DNA of 64,000 nucleotides from Parvimonas micra (lineage in GTDB: Bacteria > Bacillota > Clostridia > Tissierellales > Peptoniphilaceae), in assembly GCF_900637905.1 (NCBI RefSeq), contig NZ_LR134472.1, positions 496,001 to 560,000 on the forward strand. Reading direction: 5' to 3'. Within the stretch, counting starts at the first letter, position 1; each line of letters begins with the position of its first letter. The position numbers and the translations under genes were made by a program. Under the pieces are notes generated by a model. That model saw nothing but the letters and a program-made list of their open reading frames with translations, ran no database searches and was not told where the DNA came from. Below, in pieces: positions 59,601 to 64,000 of this stretch.

Positions 59601-59735
59601 AGTTTTTTCTACATTTTTATCTTTATTCGTATAAGTATTTTCTGCATGTACACCAATAATAGGCACAAACAAATTTAATAACATAAAAAATACTAACAAT
59701 AAAGACAACATTCTCTTATTAGAATTTTCTTTCAT
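53664..59735 (-). CDS. Giant LPXTG-anchored adhesin with eight Cna_B repeats
   Basis: About 2023 residues. The signal peptide spans about 1-33 (LLLVFFMLLNLFVPIIGVHA). A Lys/Glu/Ser-rich segment (about 35-110) is followed by about 900 residues of non-repeated beta-rich stalk or adhesive domains. Eight Cna_B domains of about 116 residues follow (IPPTRDIKVTKEW ... YTVKEVG ... FTITN), then LPKTG near residue 1986, a membrane helix and the tail RRKNILSK. Lys in the first strand, Glu in YTVKE and Asn in ITN fit spontaneous isopeptide bonds. I use the ATG at 59735 after AAAGGAG; an upstream in-frame start at 59765 has no ribosome site. Sortase is not in the window; ligand unknown. Confidence 0.93.
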   Translation of the reverse strand: MKENSNKRMLSLLLVFFMLLNLFVPIIGVHAENTYTNKDKNVEKTVTSSKTETDSNSIKKESIKEADDSNAEKSKKIKESDDSNSENGKSISEIDKLNTEKSKLGKEDKLKPEGLKSSSRLSDQIENLKVELKYKSQTQYYTIDQISTSIHIDASGITGEIDGMYMDIELPTKEYKNEGWSNSADKYVDNFSLPSLSEVKFIKKAEKINGSNSTIYRVHFNKIDSTTVLELPYIFSFTDGLVPSDYKLQPKVKFYNSQGTMIKELKDQEYTPKYPNYWSKKLIAGDAGNGQTVYGGLSNPNDKNRVSADKTEPVPFTFSFVKDPNTPRSTERKLDTIVIKDVLPTYENSKGETVRAKFDPSINPGWTDNHDGTISYTYKVTSQDSEHNKLNEKVILYLSFPDAKFKEGKQNISFKNKVEMTGIPYNKANNEKYESKSEIDFYITADDFSGMGILAKRVGWGQSSIPFDKYGLWSENVKYDVKIANKFSKPIKEIVLVEDAKDFDPRLYVRSIEGVFERAPAVKPLTEHVEIRAYKEDGGYDIFKPGDAVNSKTEAELADTANRVIHGEIPIENTKPAKVVYNKISIVIKDYELPPGGVIDFSVYMGFKDPFNLKYSDKKDILNTISLNAKRVLWDNTESNIQVKDSASTGFTPLKEEAGLHKGTINNNTGIEGEEVRFWITAELNKMSKGRYLKNPTMIDLLPEGLSATSDTTVSGVYNTQSLIQKWEIIKNYNNTGRDAIKIEFKSDLLANLQGGNDKKTDFNIVIEKVKINKNIISSKAETEDNNNDNEVYFSYGDSGFPEEVESAQKVKDILDINQNKRTDDFVLKSTSKVLGTVVDSIQSRKYIRSLEPDEGQTGLNYNRTFVDEITTKFSDDSGVSGRFQYKLSVRNYFNSDLRKLEIYDVLPNDKDNRDSKFRNILQSPVLIKLKGVDKTNDFNIYYRTDTYPSDNVQSEMSSDKWTLTPSNYNDVTAIKIVSKNGTVIPPYTILDIFLEMKAPLYNENLSGKSSVNNFKVKYNDGSDFGTSNNVENKLEERTKVVVSKEWEDDYKGSMVSSLDIPFAGKNLLDSYGIPIPAPVNSIEVELYADGVSTGIKKELNDRNGWKAVFDNLPVSKTLGGKPIEYTVKEVGGETGSIKIDGSWYKIVIEGSMKEGFKITNKKLPPLTPLIPPTRDIKVKKEWKDGKGNALDAPVEKIEVELYKDGTATGIKKELNKDNNWTATFEKLKVYDSVANPKEYEYTIKEVGGETGNIKLSENWYKVTVEGSMKEGFKITNKKLPPLTPLIPPTRDIKVKKEWKDSKGNVLDAPVEKIEVELYKDGTATGIKKELNKDNNWTATFEKLPVSATLGGTNHNYTVKEVGESGSAIQLNNKWYGVAYAGTMKDGFTITNKEKLPWTPMIPPTRDIKVTKEWKTILGTNAEASVEKIEVELYKDGVATGKKVELTKANNWTATFEKLEVADKLGSTNYYQYTVKEVGESGSAIQLNNKWYGVAYSGTMKDGFTITNKEKLPWTPMIPPTRDIKVTKEWKDIKGNIIEAPVEKIEVELYKDGVATGKKAELTKANNWTVTFEKLEVADGLGSTNYYQYTVKEVGESGSAIQLNNKWYGVSYAGTMKDGLTITNKEKMPWTPMIPPTRDIKVTKEWKNFSGTDIEATVEKIEVELYKDGVATGKKVELTKANNWTATFEKLEVADGLGSTNYYQYTVKEVGESGSAIQLNNKWFGVSYGGTMKDGFTITNKEKLPWTPMIPPTRDIKVTKEWKDIKGNIIEAPVEKIEVELYKDGVATGKKVELTKANNWTATFEKLEVADGLGSTNYYQYTVKEVGESGSAIQLNNKWYGVSYAGTMKDGLTITNKEKMPWTPMIPPTRDIKVIKEWKDIKGNIIEAPVEKIEVELYKDGVATGKKVELTKANNWTATFEKLEVADKLGSTNYYKYTVKEVGESENAIKFGSNSYNVSYSGSMKDGFTIINRKGEIPKPLNPSTKLPKTGSTSDLSLYTYCILTSVTLLGLIVYRRKNILSK
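53830..56600. repeat. 348-bp tandem repeats encoding Cna_B domains
   Basis: The word ATATCTCT (encoding the start of each domain) recurs at 54121, 54469, 54817, 55165, 55513, 55858 and 56206, that is every 348 bp (once 345). Units 3' in the gene (low coordinates) are nearly identical; those nearer the stalk are more diverged. The unit at 54121-54469 and that at 54817-55165 share the same KDIKGNIIEAPVEK segment, a sign of gene conversion or unit duplication. Confidence 0.93.
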
Positions 59736-59826
59736 ATAATGCTCCTTTCCTACTCTACATTTCAAATTAAATTATGATAAAATAACCAAATCTTTATATG
59801 TAACATTTTTTCCTGTATAATATTTC

Positions 59827-59920
59827 AGACTTTTTGTTACATATATGATATACTCATTTTGATTAAAATAGAGACATTTCTAACTTAAAAATAAGATAAT
59901 CTTAGTGTAACAAAAAGTCT
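59827..59920. promoter_or_regulatory. 15-bp inverted repeats upstream of the giant adhesin
   Basis: AGACTTTTTGTTACA (59827-59841) and its exact complement TGTAACAAAAAGTCT (59906-59920) flank 64 bp. A third TGTAACA lies at 59799-59805, forming a 10-bp inverted pair ATATGTAACA/TGTTACATAT (59796-59805, 59835-59844). A weak TTACAT-18-TATCAT promoter candidate facing the adhesin falls just downstream. The 749-bp gap 59736-60484 otherwise holds the IS30 remnant, a hairpin, a pseudogene fragment and the terminator of the next gene. Confidence 0.7.
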
Positions 59921-60065
59921 ACCTTTTGTTCCAAATTTTAAGTAAATTTCATAAATCCCGAATTATCGTATATTGTAAAATTAAGTTAGCCACATATAGA
60001 AAAAAACATCTCAAAGAGGTAAAATAATAGTTAAGCCAAAAACTAAAGAAAGGAACCTCAATGAG

Positions 60066-60134
60066 ATGCACAATAATTGTAACACAAAATATAAGCACTT
60101 AACAATAGATTTAAGAAAATTAATAGAAAAATGA
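60066..60134 (+). mobile_element. N-terminal remnant of an IS30-family transposase
   Basis: An ORF of 22 codons reads MHNNCNTKYKHLTIDLRKLI-EK then TGA. YKHLTI...R.LIEK is the start of the IS30 helix-turn-helix region. AAAGGAAC precedes it. The remaining 300 residues of a normal transposase are gone. The sequence from about 59980 may be the left end of the element, but I could not define its terminal repeat. Confidence 0.65.
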
Positions 60135-60137
60135 AAA

Positions 60138-60170
60138 AAAAACAGATAATTTTAGTTTCTATCTGTTTTT
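60138..60170 (-). terminator. Hairpin related to the adhesin terminator
   Basis: AAACAGAT/ATCTGTTT stem with T/A runs. It resembles the terminator at 53587-53620 and sits at the 3' end of the adhesin remnant, as expected for a duplicated locus. Confidence 0.75.
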
Positions 60171-60201
60171 TTATGTCATTAAGTAATAATATTGTTATTT
60201 A

Positions 60202-60420
60202 AAGATTATATTATCTTTTACTTAGTATATTTTTAACCCCATAAATGATTACTGATAATAATCTCATGTATTCCGAATTTAATATCATAAGCAATTTCTT
60301 GAACTTCATTAACTGTATTTTGATAGTAGTAGATCTCCCTAGCTATCTCCAATTACTATTTTTTCAAAATTTACTGCCTGCTTATTTGCTTTTATTAATT
60401 CTAATCTCTTTCCAACATAA
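60202..60420 (-). pseudogene. Decayed 3' fragment of a second Cna_B adhesin gene
   Basis: Bases 60202-60230 nearly match 53656-53684, which encode the tail KNILSK and stop of the giant adhesin. After a deletion of the anchor region, 60270-60420 align with the last Cna_B repeat (about 53868-54020). Shared words include TGATAGTAGT, TTTTTTCAAAA and TTATTTGCTTTT. The fragment has frameshifts and no intact reading frame. Confidence 0.78.
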
Positions 60421-60456
60421 AAAATCCCTAAATCTTTTATAAGTATTTAGGGATTT
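60418..60456 (-). terminator. Terminator of the LPKTN surface protein gene
   Basis: AAAATCCCTAAATA/ATTTAGGGATTTT stem followed by six U on the minus strand, 29 bases after the gene. Confidence 0.9.
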
Positions 60457-60484
60457 TCATCGAAATATATTCGTATTTTATTGT

Positions 60485-63400
60485 CTATTTATTTTTCTTT
60501 TTTGAATAAAGAAAACCAGCTAAACTTGTTATTGCTAATAACATAGTTGAATTTGAAATGTTAGTCTTTGGAAGATTGTTTTTATTTGTATTTTTTAATT
60601 TTTTATTATTTACTACATTGTTATTATTTTTGTCTTCCTTATTATTATTTTTATCTTCATTGTTATTAGCTAATACAAGAATATTTGTATTTGCATATCC
60701 ATTTTTAAATTTAAACTCAAGATTATGATTTCCATTTGCTAAAGAATTTTTAAATTCTTGAGTAAACTCAATAATTGTACTACCTGATTTTACAGTGAAC
60801 ATTGATGGGTCAACAAGCTTGCCATCTAAATATACATTTTCAAAGTTTTTAACATCTTCATCTAATCTAAAGAATAATTTATGACCATCATTTTTTGTTA
60901 CAGTTTGATTTTTACCATATAAAAATTCAATTATCTTAGGATTGTTGTTATTTTGTTTATCTGATGAATTATTATTCTTTCCTTTTTCAAGCTTAGCTTT
61001 TAGAGAATTTACCTTTTCTTCAAGTTCTTTTATTCTTTTGTTAAGCTCATCAATTTCATTTTGTTTTTTACTTCCGGATTGTTTTGCCTTTTCTAACTCT
61101 TGCTTAGCTTTTTCAAGTTCTTGTTTGATTTTTTCAAGTTCTTTTTTAATTTTTTCTGAATCTTGTTTAGATTTTTCGAGTTCTTGCTTAATTTTTTCAA
61201 GTTCTTCTTTGATTTTTTCAAGCTCTTTTTTAGTCTTTTCTAAATCTTTTTCAAGTTTTTGTTTTTCTTTTTCTCCAACTATTGACGGAGCGTTTTCTGT
61301 ACTTAATTTATCCAATAAGTCTTTATTCGGAGCAGTATATCCATTCCAATTCGGTGTTTCATTTTGAAGTTTAGAGTCTTCAATCGAATTTGTAGAATTT
61401 TTGCCATCTACTGTATAACCTTTTGTATTTTTTTCAATAGTTATTGAGTCAAGAACAGCTTTTCCACCTTCATTTTTACTCATATAACTATTTCCGCCAC
61501 GCAAATATGCATTGTCAACAGAGATTGTTCCATTACCTGAAACTCCATTTCCACCTTTGCCCGAAAATCGACCATTTCCTCCAACAGCAATTAAAGTTCC
61601 TTTTCCTGTTACCGTTCCCTCTAACTTTAAAGCGTCTCCTCCATTACTTGTAAGAGCATAGCGACCACCTGCAAAAAGTCCAAGTTTTGCATCTTTTTCA
61701 ATAGTTAATGTTTTACCTTTTGCAATCTCCATTGCTCCTTGCCCTTTATATTGTTCACCTGTAGGAGCTTCGTCTCCACGTATAAATACATTACCTTTTA
61801 TAGTTGCATTACCTTGAACACTGACAACTGGATTTTGTATATGTTTTGCATTTTTTCCATCAGTTAAATAATTGGCATTTGAATAAATAACAGAGTTTTG
61901 TAATGTTGCACCATCTTTTAAAATTATTTGACCATTTATAGAAGATCCGCTTGCAAAACTCTTATGATAATCATCATAATTTACTTCAAGAGTTCCCCCA
62001 TTTTCAACAGTTATTTTACCATATAGTGATGAATCTGAAAGATTAAGTTTTCCTCCGTCTTTTACTACGATATTTACAGAACTTAAAATTTTCATATTTA
62101 TAAGGTAAAGTTCACCTGTTACAACTAAAGTTTGAGTAGTAGGTTTGTTTTCGTCAATTGGATAGCCTAGTTCAGAATATTTTCCACTCTCTCTTGAGCC
62201 AAACCAAAGTTTTAAATTTTTTGGAACAGTTACTTCTTCTTTATCTTTTCCAAACTTTTTGATTACCCAAGGTTTCATATCCCATTCTTTTTTTGTAGCA
62301 GGGTTTTTTAAAGTTTTAAATTCTTTATCTACCAATCTTTCTTCAAGTGTAACTTCATTAGAATCAAATACTTCAAAATCTAGTTCGTTTGATTTTAGCT
62401 TTCCATCTTTTGATTGTACAAAAACCTTATAATTTCCTTTTTTAGAAGGAATTCCAGATAATTTGATACTATTGTCCATTTCAGAATATTTTGCTTGCAT
62501 ACCAGAATCATCTGAAACCATTTTTGCTTCTAATTGTAAATTATGTGTTACTTCTTTCGCATCCTTAAAGTCTGAATCTGATGGCATTTCTTTGTCTGTA
62601 TAAGCAATTTGTAATCTTACATTACTATTTTTATTTGAATTTACTCCACCACCAGTAGCAGATGAAATAGCATCATATTTTTGTTGCCCAATAATTGCCG
62701 CTTCAAATGAGCCTACAATTCTTAAATGATATTTTTTAGAATAATTATTATCTTTTTTAACAAAAGAATTTCCATTTCTTTCAAATGAAACAGAAGATTC
62801 ATCATTGAAAACAAATTTAACTATATGTCCGTCTGGCACTTTTTGTCCAAGATACAAAACTTTATTTTCTTCATCTATAAAGTAATTATTTCCAAAAACA
62901 GCTGATTTGCTACTTGTCTTCCAATATTCAACATTATTCACAAAAATCTGCTTAATTTGTGTAATCTTATCTTTTAACTCAAGAGAATATTTATTTTCAA
63001 AAAAAGATTCATTAATTGCTTTTAATGAAAAATCATTATTTTCTTTCTTTTCATGATTTTCATTTGGTGTAGAAGGTTTTTTATTGTTATTTTCTTCTAT
63101 TTTTATAAAATTATCTCCATCTTTTTTAAATGAAATAGTACTTTTATCTTTAAACTCAATTTTTATTACTTCATTATCCTTTGGATCTTGTCCAAGATAT
63201 AAATATTTATTTGATAAATCTAAATAAAATGCTTTTCCGAATACTGCAGTTTTATAATCTTTTTTTACATATTCATTATTTTCTACAAAAATTTTAGATA
63301 TTTCTTTTAGTTTATCTTTAGGCGTAATTTCATATTTATCACCACTTCCAAATCTACCTTTGATAAATTTTAAAGAAATATCATCTTTTTGTTCTTGTGT

Positions 63401-63490
63401 TGTCGTTTTTGCATTTAAAACTTGCATTTGACTAATTGGAATTAAGCACATTGAAAGGCTTAAAACAATTGCCGTAAATTTTTTCTTCAT
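60485..63490 (-). CDS. LPXTG-type surface protein with paired N-terminal modules, beta-helix and coiled coil
   Basis: A 1001-residue protein. The signal peptide is 1-28. Two homologous modules (about 38-135 and 150-250; motifs AVFGKAFYLDLSNKYLYLGQ and AVFGNNYFIDEENKVLYLGQ) resemble DUF1533/hemoglobin-interacting domains. An Ig-like region (about 255-380) is followed by a Gly/Asn-rich repetitive beta-helix-like region (about 440-690). A Lys/Glu coiled coil (about 735-830) has heptads such as KKELEKIKQELEK. A last beta domain, an Asn-rich spacer and the sortase motif LPKTN (about 970) end the protein with a membrane helix and KKKNK. The hemoglobin-binding idea is family inference only. ATG with GGAGG. 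Confidence 0.88.
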   Translation of the reverse strand: MKKKFTAIVLSLSMCLIPISQMQVLNAKTTTQEQKDDISLKFIKGRFGSGDKYEITPKDKLKEISKIFVENNEYVKKDYKTAVFGKAFYLDLSNKYLYLGQDPKDNEVIKIEFKDKSTISFKKDGDNFIKIEENNNKKPSTPNENHEKKENNDFSLKAINESFFENKYSLELKDKITQIKQIFVNNVEYWKTSSKSAVFGNNYFIDEENKVLYLGQKVPDGHIVKFVFNDESSVSFERNGNSFVKKDNNYSKKYHLRIVGSFEAAIIGQQKYDAISSATGGGVNSNKNSNVRLQIAYTDKEMPSDSDFKDAKEVTHNLQLEAKMVSDDSGMQAKYSEMDNSIKLSGIPSKKGNYKVFVQSKDGKLKSNELDFEVFDSNEVTLEERLVDKEFKTLKNPATKKEWDMKPWVIKKFGKDKEEVTVPKNLKLWFGSRESGKYSELGYPIDENKPTTQTLVVTGELYLINMKILSSVNIVVKDGGKLNLSDSSLYGKITVENGGTLEVNYDDYHKSFASGSSINGQIILKDGATLQNSVIYSNANYLTDGKNAKHIQNPVVSVQGNATIKGNVFIRGDEAPTGEQYKGQGAMEIAKGKTLTIEKDAKLGLFAGGRYALTSNGGDALKLEGTVTGKGTLIAVGGNGRFSGKGGNGVSGNGTISVDNAYLRGGNSYMSKNEGGKAVLDSITIEKNTKGYTVDGKNSTNSIEDSKLQNETPNWNGYTAPNKDLLDKLSTENAPSIVGEKEKQKLEKDLEKTKKELEKIKEELEKIKQELEKSKQDSEKIKKELEKIKQELEKAKQELEKAKQSGSKKQNEIDELNKRIKELEEKVNSLKAKLEKGKNNNSSDKQNNNNPKIIEFLYGKNQTVTKNDGHKLFFRLDEDVKNFENVYLDGKLVDPSMFTVKSGSTIIEFTQEFKNSLANGNHNLEFKFKNGYANTNILVLANNNEDKNNNKEDKNNNNVVNNKKLKNTNKNNLPKTNISNSTMLLAITSLAGFLYSKKKNK

Positions 63491-63537
63491 ATAAACCTCC
63501 GAATTTTTAATATAGATTGATTTGCAATATCGTTTAA

Positions 63538-63567
63538 ATTATATTATATAATTATATTTGAAGTCAA
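63538..63567 (-). promoter_or_regulatory. Promoter of the LPKTN surface protein gene
   Basis: Minus strand TTGACT (63562-63567), 18-base spacer, TATAAT (63538-63543); a second TATAAT overlaps at 63543-63548 but is too close to the -35. Confidence 0.8.
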
Positions 63568-63652
63568 GATATTTTTATAATTTTTTTAATAAATCTTTTG
63601 AAGGGATTTGATTATACACATTTTTAAAATTTTTAATTTAGTTTAATTAGTA

Positions 63653-63711
63653 TTGACTAATTAGTCAAAGGATGATATAATTTTATTAAACGAAATTGAC
63701 CATTGAGTCAA
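63653..63711 (+). promoter_or_regulatory. tetR-family gene promoter with two palindromic operators
   Basis: TTGACT (63653-63658), 17-base spacer and TATAAT (63676-63681) form a consensus promoter. The -35 lies inside a perfect 16-bp palindrome TTGACTAATTAGTCAA (63653-63668). A second, TTGACcattgaGTCAA (63696-63711), follows the -10. The centres are 43 bp apart, about four helical turns. Both are placed to block transcription when a TetR-type dimer binds. Confidence 0.85.
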
Positions 63712-63725
63712 TAAAGGAGGCGTTT

Positions 63726-64000
63726 ATGGTTACTAAAAATTTTGAAAAAATTTCAGAAGATAAAAAACAAATGATAATAAATAAAGGGATAAAAATTTTC
63801 TCAGAGTTTTCATTTGTGGAGGCAAAAACTGATTTAATAGTTAAGGAAGCTGGTATTTCTAAGGGTTTATTATTTTACTATTTTGATAATAAAAAGAATT
63901 TTTATCTATATCTACTTAATTATGCAGTAGATTTATTGACACAGAATTTAGAATGTAAGACATATTATGATTTTTTCGATAACATTTTTAGTATTATGGA
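63726..64000 (+). CDS. TetR-family transcriptional regulator (5' end only)
   Basis: The first 91 codons are in the window. They read MVTKNFEKISEDKKQMIINK and continue with a TetR-type helix-turn-helix: TDLIVKEAGISKGLLFYYFD followed by NKKNFYLYLLNYA (about residues 38-70). AGISKGLLFYYF is the typical recognition-helix pattern. GGAGG lies 8 bases before the ATG. Probably autoregulated through the two palindromes directly upstream. Its inducer and target genes lie beyond the window or include the divergent surface-protein gene. Confidence 0.92.
   Translation, partial: MVTKNFEKISEDKKQMIINKGIKIFSEFSFVEAKTDLIVKEAGISKGLLFYYFDNKKNFYLYLLNYAVDLLTQNLECKTYYDFFDNIFSIM

Noticed and set aside
60245-60442. 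65-codon plus-strand frame in the gap after the adhesin
   Set aside because: It overlaps the decayed adhesin fragment on the other strand and has no ribosome site.

Overview
The window is AT-rich DNA from a low-GC Gram-positive anaerobe. Coding is dense, with strong AGGAGG ribosome sites and T-box leaders on tRNA synthetase genes. It also has LPxTG-type surface proteins, a glycyl-radical enzyme with its activase, the yybS-gdpP-rplI-dnaB block, and an FHA-RodA-PBP cluster. Together these point to the Clostridia/Tissierellia. A Parvimonas-like organism is my best guess, but that is inference from gene content. Nearly all genes lie on the minus strand. I see no rRNA, tRNA, prophage or CRISPR array.

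Layout. 1-1615: tsaE-tsaB-rimI-tsaD (t6A tRNA modification), preceded by an 88-bp tandem repeat that carries its likely promoter. 1904-3640: leucine-rich-repeat surface protein. 3800-8490: YjjI/YjjW glycyl-radical pair, a double-cupin protein and a dicarboxylate/glutamate symporter. 8809-10320 (plus strand): Crp/Fnr-type regulator and a CPBP protease. 10370-14506: thrS with T-box, hisS and a DUF6873-like protein. 14623-15036 (plus): mscL. 15114-17255: two methyltransferases and a BAAT-like hydrolase split by a stop codon. 17323-17703: a highly palindromic non-coding element. 17782-25394: rny, then mgtC-tyrS-udk-ybaK-mobA, then pepF with a TcaA-like protein. 27308-30808: FHA-RodA-PBP-DsrE operon. 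30907-32694: ABC-F gene with a transcription-attenuation leader. 32698-35252: two duplicated genes with L7/L12-like domains, trmL and a DUF1275 gene. 35398-38905: DUF819 carrier, GNAT and ClC channel.

38987-41656 is an rsuA operon. 41892-52463 looks like one ten-gene transcription unit from yybS/DUF2232 through gdpP, rplI, dnaB, a GNAT, dnaD, dnaI, an AI-2E family protein and serS to dacA. It joins replication, c-di-AMP turnover, serine charging and peptidoglycan trimming.

52663-64000 is the accessory surface region. It holds a 2023-residue LPKTG adhesin with eight Cna_B repeats (348-bp DNA period), remnants of a related adhesin and of an IS30-type transposase, a 1001-residue LPKTN surface protein, and the start of a TetR regulator with a matching palindromic operator. 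The least routine signals are the ABC-F attenuator, the L7/L12-like membrane paralogues with a fossil trmL between them, the multi-hairpin element at 17.3-17.7 kb, the unusually short tyrS T-box leader, and the inverted repeat upstream of the giant adhesin.
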